Shown here one piece after another: positions 8,902-17,037 of a stretch of DNA of 44,950 bases. The stretch is from an uncultured Eubacteriales bacterium (GTDB lineage: Bacteria > Bacillota > Clostridia > Christensenellales > Aristaeellaceae): positions 1-44,950 of the forward strand of contig CADAQF010000033.1 of the NCBI GenBank assembly GCA_902790015.1. Reading direction: 5' to 3'. Positions within the stretch are counted from its first letter, which is position 1; every line of letters begins with the position of its first letter. Made by a program: the position numbers and the translations under genes. The notes under the pieces are model-generated. The model made no database searches. It saw nothing but the letters and a program-made list of their open reading frames with translations, and had not been told where the DNA came from.

Positions 8902-9894
8902 TCAGGCGGCGGGAAGGGCTTCGTCTTCGGGAGCGGGCTCTTCGGCAGGCGTCTCGGGCGCGGCTTCGGGAGCGGGCTCTTCAGCGGGCGCTTCGGGCGC
9001 GGCTTCGGGGGCGGGTTCATCGGCGGGGGCGTCGGCAGCGGCTTCGGGGGCCGGCTCTTCGGCGGGCGCCTCGGGCGCGGACTCATCGGGCAGCGTTTCG
9101 GGGGCGGGCTCTTCTTTGGCCCCGATGAGGGCAAGGATCTGCGTAAGCCGCTCGCGCAGCTCGCTCAGGGTAGCTTCCAGCGCTTCCTTTTCAGCCTGCA
9201 GGGCATTGAGCCGGGAATCGGTGTCGGCCAGCGCGGCGGCTGATTCGGTCAGCTTGCCGGAAAGATTGTCCGCCTCGGCAGTTTTGAGCGCCAGCTGTTC
9301 GGACATGGCGGAGAATTCGGTCTTCACGGTTTCCGCCTGGGCGCTGGCCTCGGCGGCTGCGGCTTCGGCGGCTGCGGCGCGGGCTTCGGCTTCGGCCAGG
9401 GCGGCCTGAACTTCGGTGACCTGCGCTTCGGCGGCCTGGGCGCGGGCTTCGGCATCGGCGGCGCGGGCTTCTGCGTCAGCCGCTTTGGTTTCGGCCTCGG
9501 CGGTGGAGGCCTGGGCGCGGACGGAGCTCTCCTCATTCTGGGCGGCCTGCTCCTGCGCTTCGGTCAATTGCAGGGTCAGCGTCTCCATCTGGGAATCCAT
9601 CTCGGTCAGACGGGTGCTCATCTGGTCGGTTTCCTGCTGGGCGGCGGCTTTTTCGTCCGTCAGCGTCTGCAGGGACTGCTGGGTTTCGGTAAGCTCGGCG
9701 GTCAGACTGTCCACCTGGGCCTTCAGATCGGCGGCGCTGGCCTCGGCGGCCGTACGAGCGGCGGTCTCGGCGTCGAGCTTCTGGGCGAGGGTCTGGGCGT
9801 TGTTCTTCTGGCCGTTCAGGTTGCCCATCAGTATGCACAGGGCCACGACCGCGATGACCAGGCAGGAGCAGACGATAATCAGGGATTTTTTCAT
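8902..9894 (-). CDS. Membrane-anchored coiled-coil protein with Pro/Ala/Glu repeat tail
   Basis: A 330-residue protein not assigned to a named family. Residues 1-4 are MKKS, followed by one hydrophobic segment (about 5-24) that acts as signal anchor. A long heptad-rich coiled coil, mainly Ala, Glu, Gln and Leu, runs from about 30 to 255. A low-complexity tail of PAPEAAPEAPAEE-type repeats ends the protein; no LPXTG motif is present. The layout suggests an extracytoplasmic rod with a wall-spanning or flexible tail, perhaps structural or in envelope organisation, but function is unknown. The start is supported by AAAGGAGAAA eight bases upstream. The gene is monocistronic and divergent from the GNAT gene, with its own extended -10 and terminator. 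Confidence 0.8.
   Translation of the reverse strand: MKKSLIIVCSCLVIAVVALCILMGNLNGQKNNAQTLAQKLDAETAARTAAEASAADLKAQVDSLTAELTETQQSLQTLTDEKAAAQQETDQMSTRLTEMDSQMETLTLQLTEAQEQAAQNEESSVRAQASTAEAETKAADAEARAADAEARAQAAEAQVTEVQAALAEAEARAAAAEAAAAEASAQAETVKTEFSAMSEQLALKTAEADNLSGKLTESAAALADTDSRLNALQAEKEALEATLSELRERLTQILALIGAKEEPAPETLPDESAPEAPAEEPAPEAAADAPADEPAPEAAPEAPAEEPAPEAAPETPAEEPAPEDEALPAA
8920..9115 (-). repeat. Short tandem repeats coding the Pro/Ala/Glu tail
   Basis: About 195 bp built from imperfect repeats of a GGCTTCGGGAGCGGGCTCTT-like unit, read here on the plus strand. They encode the repeated EAPAEEPAPEAA tail of the coiled-coil protein. Such DNA can change length by slippage, so the tail may vary between strains. 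Confidence 0.7.
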
Positions 9895-9939
9895 GAGCGT
9901 TTCTCCTTTGATCAGAATGAATGTGCTTTTGTTGGAACA

Positions 9940-9945
9940 ATTATA
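9940..9945 (-). promoter_or_regulatory. Extended -10 element for the coiled-coil protein gene
   Basis: On the minus strand TGG-TATAAT is present with TATAAT at 9945-9940, about 45 nt before the start codon. No good -35 box is seen at 16-18 bp, but an extended -10 can work without one. Confidence 0.4.
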
Positions 9946-10039
9946 CCATTAAACCCAAGGATGCGGAACAGGGAAAAGATTAAAAATATGTTACAAAGAG
10001 ACATCCCGGGGCAAACCGCGCCGTCAGAGCAATTTTTTT

Positions 10040-10067
10040 TTGACATTCGGGGCGGATACGCTATAAT
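10040..10067 (+). promoter_or_regulatory. Promoter of the GNAT gene
   Basis: TTGACA (10040-10045) and TATAAT (10062-10067) with a 16-bp spacer, preceded by a run of T residues that could act as an UP element. Transcription would begin near 10074, 35 nt before the start codon. Confidence 0.85.
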
Positions 10068-10108
10068 GATAGGAAGAAAACAGCCAAAGAAACGGGGGAG
10101 GGAAGGGC

Positions 10109-10636
10109 ATGCGCATACTGGAGCTGACCAGGAAGGAATTTGCCGGCGGGCGGCTGATCTACCGGTATGACACGTTCGGCTATTTCGACGTGAAGCCCGG
10201 GCGGCAGGGGGATAGCTTCACCCTGACGGTGACCCCGAAAAACGCGGCGCGCCGCCATATCGAATTCGCAGCGGAGATATTCGCGCCCGCGCTTCAGTCG
10301 CCCACGCTGTTCATACTGCTGGATAACGCGGGGGAACGCGCGGGCTATCTGGAAACGGAGCCCGAAAACGGCGGAAAGACGCTTCGGGTGACCAACTTCA
10401 TGGTGGAGGACGGCTGCAGGCGGCGGGGCTACGGGTCGCTGCTTTTATCCCGAGCCAAGACGCAGGCGCGGGCGCTGGGCTGCCGGGCGCTGTCCGTGCG
10501 CGTGCCGGCGGGGAACTTTGGCGGCGTGCGCTTCCTGCTGGGGCAGGGCCTGACGCTGACCGGCTACACTGCCCTGCCAGACGCCCCGGGCGCGGAGGAA
10601 AACGAGCCGACGCTCGAACTGGGCCTGTTTTTCTGA
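10109..10636 (+). CDS. GNAT-family N-acetyltransferase
   Basis: A 175-residue protein with the acetyl-CoA-binding motif A of GNAT enzymes near residues 92-108 (a basic RRRGYGSLLL segment after the strand TNFMVED). The N-terminal 60 residues are a beta-rich part of unknown role. The acceptor substrate cannot be predicted; small molecules, peptides or protein N-termini are possible. The ATG at 10109 has a strong GGGGAGGGAAGGG SD, and a perfect promoter lies just upstream. The gene stands alone between the coiled-coil gene (divergent) and hsp20, and has no obvious terminator of its own apart from a weak AT-rich hairpin at 10664. Confidence 0.8.
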   Translation: MRILELTRKEFAGGRLIYRYDTFGYFDVKPGRQGDSFTLTVTPKNAARRHIEFAAEIFAPALQSPTLFILLDNAGERAGYLETEPENGGKTLRVTNFMVEDGCRRRGYGSLLLSRAKTQARALGCRALSVRVPAGNFGGVRFLLGQGLTLTGYTALPDAPGAEENEPTLELGLFF

Positions 10637-10663
10637 AAAAGCCCGATAATAAATCAAATAATA

Positions 10664-10682
10664 TTTCTGAAAAAATCAGAAA
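10664..10682 (+). promoter_or_regulatory. Inverted repeat upstream of the hsp20 promoter
   Basis: TTTCTGA (10664-10670), five A residues, then TCAGAAA (10676-10682). It sits five bases before the -35 box of hsp20. It could be a repressor site, a weak terminator for the GNAT gene or part of an AT-rich UP element. It is not a CIRCE element (no TTAGCACTC half-site). Its right arm is part of a 10-mer also found before the S10 promoter. Confidence 0.4.
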
Positions 10683-10687
10683 AAGTA

Positions 10688-10716
10688 TTGACTTTCTTTG
10701 ACCTTTGATTTATAAT
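10688..10716 (+). promoter_or_regulatory. Promoter of hsp20
   Basis: TTGACT (10688-10693) and TATAAT (10711-10716) are 17 bp apart. Transcription from about 10723 gives a 132-nt 5' leader with several hairpins, long for a single small gene. Confidence 0.85.
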
Positions 10717-10768
10717 ACAGTCAACGATCAGGAGATGATCGGGGCGGCCAGAGACCGCTTACAGACAT

Positions 10769-10847
10769 AGCGCCCACGGGCGCTGAAAACCAAGACCCTG
10801 AAACCCTTGCGTAAGGCCAAGCGGTACAAGGCCTGATGAATGGAGGC
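10769..10847 (+). promoter_or_regulatory. Structured 5' leader of hsp20, possible SD-sequestering element
   Basis: The leader has a GC-rich hairpin AGCGCC (10769-10774) / GGCGCT (10779-10784). Further down, AGGCC (10814-10818) can pair with GGCCT (10830-10834). Alternatively GCCT (10831-10834) can pair with AGGC (10844-10847), which covers part of the GGAGG SD. These pairings exclude each other, so a simple temperature-sensitive switch is possible. This is inferred from base pairing only. Confidence 0.35.
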
Positions 10848-10854
10848 ATATATT

Positions 10855-11316
10855 ATGAGCAGTTATTTTCCTACCGTATTTGCTGAGAACCTGTTGGATG
10901 CGTTTGACGATTTTGACCGTGAATTCTTCCGCGGCTTCGGCCGGCCGGAGCACGTGCTGTACGGCAAGAACGCGCAGCGCATGATGAAGACGGACGTGCA
11001 GGAGACGGAAAACGGCTACGAGATGGCTGTGGACCTGCCCGGCTTTGACAAGAACGAGATCGGCGTGACGCTGGAAAACGGCTATCTGACGATTTCCGCC
11101 AGGAAGGGCGTGGAGAAAGACAGTAAGAACGAAAAGGGCCGCATGCTCCGCCAGGAGCGGTACGCGGGCTCCCTGCAGCGCAGCTTCTACGTCGGCGAGG
11201 AAATGACGGAGAACGATATCCGCGCTTCTTATGAAAACGGCGTGCTCCATCTGAACCTGCCCAGGAAGGATGCGAAAAAGGTTCCCGAAAAGAAGGTCAT
11301 CCACATCGAAGGATAA
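10855..11316 (+). CDS. Small heat shock protein, Hsp20/alpha-crystallin family
   Basis: A 153-residue ATP-independent holdase chaperone that binds unfolding proteins in the cytoplasm. The alpha-crystallin domain spans about 45-150 and has the expected YEMAVDLPGF and ENGVLHLNLP segments; the C-terminus ends VIHIEG, similar to the I-X-I motif used in oligomer assembly. The start at ATG 10855 is 8 nt after GGAGG; an upstream in-frame ATG at 10840 overlaps that SD and is unlikely. It has its own promoter, a structured leader and a terminator at 11366. Clostridial spore or solvent-stress Hsp18 proteins are similar in size. Confidence 0.92.
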   Translation: MSSYFPTVFAENLLDAFDDFDREFFRGFGRPEHVLYGKNAQRMMKTDVQETENGYEMAVDLPGFDKNEIGVTLENGYLTISARKGVEKDSKNEKGRMLRQERYAGSLQRSFYVGEEMTENDIRASYENGVLHLNLPRKDAKKVPEKKVIHIEG

Positions 11317-11365
11317 ACCTGTGTAAAAATATATGGCAGAAGCACAGCCAGACTGAAATGCAGCC

Positions 11366-11393
11366 CCCGCCGGACAGCCTCCGGCGGGCTTTT
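11366..11393 (+). terminator. Terminator of hsp20
   Basis: CCCGCCGGA (11366-11374) pairs with TCCGGCGGG (11380-11388) across a five-base loop and is followed by CTTTT (11389-11393). It lies 50 nt after the hsp20 stop. Confidence 0.88.
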
Positions 11394-11555
11394 CGTATGC
11401 CCGGAAGGAACAGGCCGGGGCCGTCAGGGCAGTGAAAACAGGGGAGCGCCGGCGGAAAAGGGGCGGAAAATGGTCCTAAAAGAAACGCCCGTGTATGAGT
11501 GCATCAAAAAGAACGAAAGCCCTTGTAAAAAGGACGTTTTCAGGAAAAAAAGATC
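11394..11555. other. Gene-free spacer between hsp20 and the S10 operon
   Basis: Nothing gene-like is seen in this 160-bp spacer. It becomes A-rich toward its right end, just ahead of the insulating terminator and the S10 promoter. Confidence 0.5.
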
Positions 11556-11585
11556 AAAAAATCTCAAAAAAAGCTGAGATTTTTT
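11556..11585 (+). terminator. AT-rich terminator insulating the S10 promoter
   Basis: AAAAAATCTCA (11556-11566) pairs with TGAGATTTTTT (11575-11585) around an 8-base loop. It ends only 11 bp before the -35 box of the S10 promoter, so it should stop read-through into the ribosomal cluster. Confidence 0.7.
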
Positions 11586-11625
11586 CAGAAAAAGACTTGA
11601 TTTTTTTGTGTACTGCTGATAGAAT
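11585..11625 (+). promoter_or_regulatory. Promoter of the S10-spc-alpha ribosomal cluster
   Basis: -35 TTGATT (11597-11602) and -10 TAGAAT (11620-11625) with a 17-bp spacer and an extended -10 TG at 11617-11618. The 10-mer TCAGAAAAAG (11585-11594) lies two bases before the -35 and is identical in sequence and spacing to that before hsp20, so it may act as an UP element. No other clear promoter is found until the end of the cluster at 28027. Confidence 0.85.
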
Positions 11626-11631
11626 GGGCGT

Positions 11632-11872
11632 GTTGTCTGTTTATGGGATGAAGCGGTAAGTTGCCGTTCTGGCCGGAACGGGTAATTATCGTGGACCAGG
11701 CCCGGAAATCGGGCGAACGGACTCTTCAGCCGCGAAACGCGGCGCCCGCGGGTTTGCCCGCAAAGGCGCGTTCGTTGACGGCGCGCCGGGAAGGAAGCAC
11801 CCTGCGAGGCTTCCGTCCCACCGGGCGATATCTCCCCCCGCAGGTCAAGAGTTACGACAAGGAGGAAAACCT
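11632..11872 (+). ncRNA. Structured 240-nt leader of the S10 operon, candidate ribosomal-protein leader
   Basis: Between the predicted transcript start and rpsJ there is no ORF with an SD, but a series of hairpins: CCGTTC/GAACGG (11664-11681), GCCCG/CGGGC (11700-11714), GCCGCG/CGCGGC (11729-11743), GCGGG/CCCGC (11748-11761) and GGAAGC/GCTTCC (11793-11814). Leaders of S10 operons are bound by L4 or other ribosomal proteins for feedback in several bacteria; whether this RNA belongs to a known leader family cannot be told by eye. Confidence 0.55.
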
Positions 11873-12181
11873 ATGGCCAACCAGAAGATCCGCATCAAGC
11901 TCAAGGGCTACGAGCATACCCTGGTCGATCAGTCCGCCGAGCGCATTGTGGAAACCGCGAAGCGCACCAACGCCCGCGTGTCGGGACCTATCCCGCTGCC
12001 GACCGAGAAGGAGATCGTTACGATCCTCCGTTCTCCCCACAAGTACAAGGACTCCCGCGAACAGTTCGAGCGCAGGACCCACAAGCGTCTGATCGATGTG
12101 TACAACATCAACCAGAAGACCGTGGACGCCATGATGAAGCTTGATCTGCCCGCCGGCGTCGATATCGAAATCAAGCTGTAA
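11873..12181 (+). CDS. rpsJ: 30S ribosomal protein S10
   Basis: A 102-residue S10 of normal length with the typical [11 protein letters not shown] start. It sits in the 30S head and also acts as NusE in antitermination with NusB. It is the first gene of the S10 operon, after a 240-nt leader, with AAGGAGG 8 nt before the ATG. The str operon (rpsL, rpsG, fusA, tuf), often just upstream in relatives, is absent here; hsp20 is the neighbour instead. Confidence 0.98.
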   Translation: MANQKIRIKLKGYEHTLVDQSAERIVETAKRTNARVSGPIPLPTEKEIVTILRSPHKYKDSREQFERRTHKRLIDVYNINQKTVDAMMKLDLPAGVDIEIKL

Positions 12182-12195
12182 GGCAGGAGGGTATC

Positions 12196-12837
12196 ATGAA
12201 AAAGGCAATTATTGGCAAAAAGCTGGGCATGACCCAGATCTTCCTGCCGGACGGCCGTCTTGTCCCGGTGACCGTCATTCAGGCAGGCCCGTGCAAGGTC
12301 GTTCAGAAGAAGACCGTGGAAAAGGACGGCTACGAAGCGGTGCAGTTCGGCTTTGAGGAATTGAACGAAAAGCGCGCCGAAAAGCTGCTGACCCAGCCCG
12401 TGAACGGGCATTTCAAGAAGGCGGGCGTCGCTCCCCAGCGCCACCTGCGCGAGTTCCGGCTGGATGACAGCGCTTCCTACGAAGTAGGCCAGGTCATCGG
12501 CGCGGACGTTTTCGAGGAAGGCGAGACGGTCGACGTCACCGGCACCACCAAGGGCCGCGGCTACACCGGCGCCATCTACCGCTGGAACCAGCACACCGGC
12601 CCCATGGCCCACGGCTCCAAGTATCACCGCGGCGTGGGCTCCCTGAGCGCCAACTCCGATCCTTCCCGCGTTTTCAAGAACAAGCACATGTCCGGTCATT
12701 ACGGTGTCGAGCGGGTTACCATCCAGCACCTGTCCATCGTCAAGGTGGACAAGGAACGCAGCCTGCTGCTGGTTCACGGCGCTGTGCCCGGCCCGGACAA
12801 GGGGCTGCTGCTGATCCGTAATTCCGTCAAGGCCTGA
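12196..12837 (+). CDS. rplC: 50S ribosomal protein L3
   Basis: A 213-residue L3, an early-assembly protein that binds 23S rRNA near the peptidyl transferase centre. The [16 protein letters not shown] opening and the [14 protein letters not shown] loop, whose conserved Gln is methylated in some bacteria, identify it. The gap to rpsJ is 14 nt with GGAGGG as SD, and co-transcription with rplD follows. Confidence 0.98.
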   Translation: MKKAIIGKKLGMTQIFLPDGRLVPVTVIQAGPCKVVQKKTVEKDGYEAVQFGFEELNEKRAEKLLTQPVNGHFKKAGVAPQRHLREFRLDDSASYEVGQVIGADVFEEGETVDVTGTTKGRGYTGAIYRWNQHTGPMAHGSKYHRGVGSLSANSDPSRVFKNKHMSGHYGVERVTIQHLSIVKVDKERSLLLVHGAVPGPDKGLLLIRNSVKA

Positions 12838-12854
12838 CAAGGAGGAAACAAGAC

Positions 12855-13478
12855 ATGCCTAATATTGCAGTAGTAGACATGCAGGGCAAGTCGGTGGGCA
12901 CCATGGAGCTGAGCGAGGAGATCTTCGCCGTAGAGCCCAACGCCGCCGCTATGCACCTGGTTGTCCGCTCCTATCTGGCCGCCCAGCGTCAGGGCACGCA
13001 GAGCGCGCTCACCCGCGGCATGGTCCGCGGCGGCGGCCGTAAGATCTATCGTCAGAAGGGCACCGGCAACGCCCGGCACCATTCCAACCGCGCGCCTCAG
13101 TTCCGCCACGGCGGCGTGGTGTTCGCGCCCCAGCCCCGCGACTACGTCATCAAGGTGCCCCGCAAGATCCGCCGCCTGGCGATGAAGAGCGCCCTGAGCG
13201 CCCAGTTCCGCGACGGCAACATCATCGTGGTGGACGACATCAAGCTGTCCGCCGCCAAGACCAAGCTGGTGGCCGGGATGCTCAAGGCCCTGAACGCCGA
13301 AAAGAAGGTGCTGCTTGTCGTCTCTCCCGAGCAGAAGGACGTCGTCCGCGCCTCCAAGAACATCCCCACCGTCAAAGACGCCTATGTCAACACCATCAAC
13401 GTGTACGAGCTGCTCAAGGCGGACAAGATCGTCGTGGTCAAGGCCGCCATGGAAGCCATCCAGGAGGTGTACGCATGA
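12855..13478 (+). CDS. rplD: 50S ribosomal protein L4
   Basis: A 207-residue L4 with the long positively charged loop (around residues 45-95, rich in RGGGRKIYRQKGTG-type sequence) that reaches the exit tunnel. In E. coli L4 represses its own operon through the leader; a similar role for the leader at 11632 is possible but not shown. It overlaps rplW by four bases (ATGA), so translation is coupled. Confidence 0.98.
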   Translation: MPNIAVVDMQGKSVGTMELSEEIFAVEPNAAAMHLVVRSYLAAQRQGTQSALTRGMVRGGGRKIYRQKGTGNARHHSNRAPQFRHGGVVFAPQPRDYVIKVPRKIRRLAMKSALSAQFRDGNIIVVDDIKLSAAKTKLVAGMLKALNAEKKVLLVVSPEQKDVVRASKNIPTVKDAYVNTINVYELLKADKIVVVKAAMEAIQEVYA

Positions 13479-13771
13479 AAGACCCGCATGATATCATCCT
13501 GCGTCCTGTCCTGACCGAAAAGGGTTACGATGGCATCGCGGACAAGCGTTATATTTTCGAAGTGGATATCCACGCCAACAAGACCGAGATCAAAAAGGCC
13601 GTGGAAGCCTGCTTCCCGCCCGTCAAGGTCGCCCGCGTCAATACCCTGCGCACCCTGGGCAAGATGAAGCGCCAGGGCCGTTTTGAGGGCCGTACCGCCG
13701 AGGTCAAGAAGGCGTATGTGACCCTCACTGAAGAGTCCAAGCCTATCGAGTTCTTCGAAGGCATGATTTAA
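13475..13771 (+). CDS. rplW: 50S ribosomal protein L23
   Basis: A 98-residue L23, located at the tunnel exit where it docks trigger factor and SRP. The HDIILRPVLTEK start and the VNTLRTLGKMKR loop are typical. Its start overlaps the rplD stop, and rplB follows after 14 nt with AAGGAGG. Confidence 0.98.
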   Translation: MKDPHDIILRPVLTEKGYDGIADKRYIFEVDIHANKTEIKKAVEACFPPVKVARVNTLRTLGKMKRQGRFEGRTAEVKKAYVTLTEESKPIEFFEGMI

Positions 13772-13785
13772 GGAGGACAAGGTAA

Positions 13786-14616
13786 ATGGGAATCAGAGTT
13801 TATAAGCCGACCTCCTCTGCCCGCCGCTTCATGTCGGTGCTTACCTTCGAGGAGATCACCAAGAAAAAGCCCGAAAAGTCGCTGACCGAGCACCTTATAA
13901 AGCACTCCGGCCGCAACAACCAGGGCAAGATCACCGTCCGCCAGCAGGGCGGCGGCAACAAGAAGACCTACCGCATCATCGACTTCAAGCGCAACAAGCG
14001 CGAGGTCCCCGCGAAGGTCGCCGCGATCGAATACGATCCCAACCGCTCCGCGTTCATCGCGCTGCTCAACTATGTCGACGGCGAAAAGCGCTACATCCTG
14101 GCGCCGCTTGACCTGAAGGTGGGCGACACCGTGGTGGCCAGCGAAACTGCCGACATTAAGCCCGGCAACGCGCTGCCCCTGTCCGCCATCCCGGTCGGCA
14201 CCCTGATCCACAACCTGGAGATCAAGCCCGGCAACGGCGGCCAGCTGGTCCGCTCCGCCGGCATGTACGCCCAGCTGATGGCCAAGGAAGGCGCTTTCGC
14301 CCAGGTCCGTCTGCCCAGCGGCGAGGTCCGCAAGTTCCCCATGAACGCCTGGGCCACCATCGGCACCGTGGGCAACACCGACCATGAGAACGTCCGCATC
14401 GGCAAGGCCGGCCGCACCCGCCACATGGGCATCCGTCCCAGCGTCCGCGGCGTCGTCATGAACCCCAACGACCACCCGCACGGCGGCGGCGAAGGCAAAT
14501 CCCCCGTCGGTATGCCTGCCCCTGTTACCCCGTGGGGCAAGCCTGCGCTCGGTTACAAGACCCGTAAGCACAAGAAGTACTCGAACCGTTTGATCGTCAA
14601 ACGCGCGGGCAAGTAA
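13786..14616 (+). CDS. rplB: 50S ribosomal protein L2
   Basis: A 276-residue L2, one of the largest primary rRNA binders and needed for subunit joining. The C-terminal [10 protein letters not shown] region includes the conserved histidine-rich stretch NDHPHGGG close to the peptidyl transferase centre. Full length, with no changes noted. Confidence 0.98.
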   Translation: MGIRVYKPTSSARRFMSVLTFEEITKKKPEKSLTEHLIKHSGRNNQGKITVRQQGGGNKKTYRIIDFKRNKREVPAKVAAIEYDPNRSAFIALLNYVDGEKRYILAPLDLKVGDTVVASETADIKPGNALPLSAIPVGTLIHNLEIKPGNGGQLVRSAGMYAQLMAKEGAFAQVRLPSGEVRKFPMNAWATIGTVGNTDHENVRIGKAGRTRHMGIRPSVRGVVMNPNDHPHGGGEGKSPVGMPAPVTPWGKPALGYKTRKHKKYSNRLIVKRAGK

Positions 14617-14644
14617 TCCTGCGTAAAGGAAGGAGGATACAAGC

Positions 14645-14923
14645 ATGAGCCGTTCCGTTAAAAAGGGACCTTATGTTGAAGAAGCGCTTATGAAGCGCAT
14701 TGTCGCCATGAACGAAAGCGGCAGCAAGACGGTCGTCAAGACCTGGAGCCGCGCGTCCACCATTTTCCCGGACTTCGTCGGCCATACCATCGCCGTGCAC
14801 GACGGCCGCAAGCACGTCCCGGTCTACATCACCGAAGACATGGTCGGCCACAAGCTGGGCGAGTTCGCCCCCACGAGGACCTTCCGCGGCCACGCCGGCG
14901 AAAAGTCTGCGGCCGCCAAGTAA
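14645..14923 (+). CDS. rpsS: 30S ribosomal protein S19
   Basis: A 92-residue S19 from the 30S head, which pairs with S13. It starts [15 protein letters not shown] and keeps the [16 protein letters not shown] core. Note that its partner gene rpsM is disrupted in this sequence. The SD is AAGGAGG, 28 nt after rplB. Confidence 0.98.
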   Translation: MSRSVKKGPYVEEALMKRIVAMNESGSKTVVKTWSRASTIFPDFVGHTIAVHDGRKHVPVYITEDMVGHKLGEFAPTRTFRGHAGEKSAAAK

Positions 14924-14941
14924 GAGGGAAGGAGAAAAGCA

Positions 14942-15343
14942 ATGACAACGAATGCGAAAAAGAGGGCCGAAGCCCGCTCCGCAGAGCGCGCCGCCCGGAT
15001 CCCTCAGGCAACCGCCAAATACATCCGCATCTCCTCCCGCAAGGCCGGCATCGTGCTGGACCTGATCCGCGGACAGAATGTGGAAAAGGCGCTGGCCATC
15101 CTGGAGTTCACGCCCAAGGCCGCCTCTCCCGTGATCTATAAGGTCCTCAAGAGCGCCGTGGCCAACGCCGTCAACAACAAGAACATGAACGAAGACGAAC
15201 TGTACGTAGCCCAGGCGTATGCCAACCCCGGCCCGACCCTCAAGCGCTACGTAGCCCGGTCCAGGGGCAGCGCTTCCCCGATGCTCCGCCGGACCTGCCA
15301 CATCACCGTGGCGGTCGACGCAAGAAAGGCTAAGGAGGATTAA
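14942..15343 (+). CDS. rplV: 50S ribosomal protein L22
   Basis: A 133-residue L22 whose long hairpin loop lines the exit tunnel; changes there give macrolide resistance in other bacteria. The N-terminus has about 20 extra charged residues ([17 protein letters not shown]) before the usual [12 protein letters not shown] start. Spacing to rpsC is one nucleotide. Confidence 0.97.
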   Translation: MTTNAKKRAEARSAERAARIPQATAKYIRISSRKAGIVLDLIRGQNVEKALAILEFTPKAASPVIYKVLKSAVANAVNNKNMNEDELYVAQAYANPGPTLKRYVARSRGSASPMLRRTCHITVAVDARKAKED

Positions 15344-15344
15344 T

Positions 15345-16022
15345 ATGGGTCAGAAAGTTAATCCGCACGGCGCGCGCGTTGGCGTCATCTTTGACTGGAG
15401 CACGCGCTGGTACAGCGATAAAAAGGATTTTGCCCGCCAGCTCAAGGAAGACTATGAGCTGCGCAACGAGCTGAAGGCCAAGTTCTACCAGACCGGCATC
15501 AGCCGCATCGACATCGAGCGCAGCGCCAACCGCATGACCGTCAACCTCTTCACCGCCAAGCCCGGCATGATCATCGGCCGCGGCGGCAAGGGCATCGACG
15601 ACCTGAAGGCCGAGGTCGAAAAGACCGTGGGCCACGCCGTCAACGTCAACGTCATGGACGTCAAGTCCCCCGACACCGACGCGCAGCTGGTGGCTGAGAA
15701 CATCGCTCAGCAGCTGGAAAAGCGCATTTCCTTCCGCCGCGCGATGAAGCAGTGCATCCAGCGCTCCATGAAGGCCGGCGCCAAGGGCATCAAGACCAGC
15801 ATCTCCGGCCGTCTGGGCGGCGCGGACATCGCCCGCACCGAGCAATATCACGAAGGCTCCATCCCGCTGCAGACCCTGCGCGCGAACATCGACTACGGTT
15901 TCGCCGAAGCGAAGACGACCTACGGCCGTCTGGGCATCAAGGTCTGGATTTACAAGGGCCAGGTGCTGCCGGCCGCCAAGAAAGTGGTCAAGGCTGCCCC
16001 CGCCACCGAAGGAGGCAAATAA
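15345..16022 (+). CDS. rpsC: 30S ribosomal protein S3
   Basis: A 225-residue S3 at the mRNA entry site with helicase activity in the ribosome. The KH domain [12 protein letters not shown] is visible at about 72-83, and the C-terminal domain ends in a short Lys/Ala tail. It lies one base after rplV and three before rplP. Confidence 0.98.
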   Translation: MGQKVNPHGARVGVIFDWSTRWYSDKKDFARQLKEDYELRNELKAKFYQTGISRIDIERSANRMTVNLFTAKPGMIIGRGGKGIDDLKAEVEKTVGHAVNVNVMDVKSPDTDAQLVAENIAQQLEKRISFRRAMKQCIQRSMKAGAKGIKTSISGRLGGADIARTEQYHEGSIPLQTLRANIDYGFAEAKTTYGRLGIKVWIYKGQVLPAAKKVVKAAPATEGGK

Positions 16023-16025
16023 TCT

Positions 16026-16460
16026 ATGCTGATGCCAAAGAGAGTCAAGTACCGCAGGGTACACCGCGGCCGCATGAAGGGCGCCGCGCATCGCGGTAAT
16101 TTTATTGCCTACGGTGATTGGGGCCTGCAGGCCACCGAGCCCTGCTGGGTGACCTCCCAGCAGATCGAGGCGGCCCGTGTCGCCCTGACCCGTTACACCA
16201 AGCGCGGCGGCCAGGTGTGGATCAAGATCTTCCCTGACAAGCCTGTGACCAAGAAGCCGGCCGACACCCGCATGGGTTCCGGTAAGGGTTCTCCCGAATT
16301 CTGGGTCGCCGTGGTCAAGCCCGGCCGCGTAATGTTCGAGATCGGCGGTATCGACGGCGCCGTCGCCAAGGAAGCGCTCCGTCTGGCCGCCGGCAAGCTG
16401 CCGCTGAAGACCAAGATCATCAGCAAGGAAACACAAGAAGCGGGTGGTGAAAGCAAATGA
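16026..16460 (+). CDS. rplP: 50S ribosomal protein L16
   Basis: A 144-residue L16 near the A site of the 50S subunit. The [19 protein letters not shown] start is the standard one, so the first ATG (16026) rather than the one two codons later is used. GSGKGSPE and the [11 protein letters not shown] segment are conserved. It overlaps rpmC by four bases. Confidence 0.98.
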   Translation: MLMPKRVKYRRVHRGRMKGAAHRGNFIAYGDWGLQATEPCWVTSQQIEAARVALTRYTKRGGQVWIKIFPDKPVTKKPADTRMGSGKGSPEFWVAVVKPGRVMFEIGGIDGAVAKEALRLAAGKLPLKTKIISKETQEAGGESK

Positions 16461-16657
16461 AGGCCAGCAATTTTGAGTCGATGACCAACGAGCAGCTGAC
16501 GGATAAGATCGCCGAGCTCAAGACCGAGCTGTTCAACCTTCGTTTCCGGCTTGCCACCGGTCAGCTGGAAAATGTCATGCAGATTTCTTCTGTGCGCAAG
16601 GACATCGCGCGGGCGCTCACCGTGCAGCGGCAGAAGGAACTGAAGGCCGACCAGTAA
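16457..16657 (+). CDS. rpmC: 50S ribosomal protein L29
   Basis: A 66-residue helical L29 located next to L23 at the tunnel exit. Segments [10 protein letters not shown] and the [10 protein letters not shown] helix are diagnostic. ATGA overlap with rplP indicates coupled translation. Confidence 0.97.
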   Translation: MKASNFESMTNEQLTDKIAELKTELFNLRFRLATGQLENVMQISSVRKDIARALTVQRQKELKADQ

Positions 16658-16678
16658 GCCGTGAAAGGAGATAGACCG

Positions 16679-16948
16679 ATGTCTGAAATGACTGAAACGA
16701 GGAATCTGCGCAAAACGCGCACCGGCATCGTGGTCAGCGACAAGATGGACAAGACCATCGTCGTCAAGCTGACCACCCGCGTCCAGCATCCTCTGTATAA
16801 AAAGTTCATCCAGAAAACCACCAAGATCAAGGCGCACGACGAAAACAACGAGTGCGGTGTCGGCGATACCGTGCGCGTGATGGAAACCCGTCCGCTGTCC
16901 AAGGACAAGCACTGGCGCCTGGTGGAAGTTATCGAAAAGGCGAAGTAA
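16679..16948 (+). CDS. rpsQ: 30S ribosomal protein S17
   Basis: An 89-residue S17, a primary 16S rRNA binder. [19 protein letters not shown] and the [16 protein letters not shown] ending identify it. The ATG at 16679 is preferred because AAAGGAG precedes it by nine bases; a GTG at 16661 would overlap that SD. It is the last gene of the S10 block. Confidence 0.97.
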   Translation: MSEMTETRNLRKTRTGIVVSDKMDKTIVVKLTTRVQHPLYKKFIQKTTKIKAHDENNECGVGDTVRVMETRPLSKDKHWRLVEVIEKAK

Positions 16949-17037
16949 GCCGCGTTTGCGCTTACACAGCATGGTTTACGACCTCTCATGGGCCAAAGAG
17001 CCGCATGAAGAGGAATCCATAAAGGAGGAAACCCCGT

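Noticed and set aside
8900..9120. CRISPR-like array
   Set aside because: The repeats are contiguous coding repeats without unique spacers of regular length.
8851..9243. A Gly/Phe-rich plus-strand frame opposite the coiled-coil tail
   Set aside because: It is the antisense of the Pro/Ala/Glu repeats and has no SD.
10640..10854. CIRCE or HrcA operator upstream of hsp20
   Set aside because: The inverted repeat is TTTCTGA/TCAGAAA and lacks the TTAGCACTC half-site.
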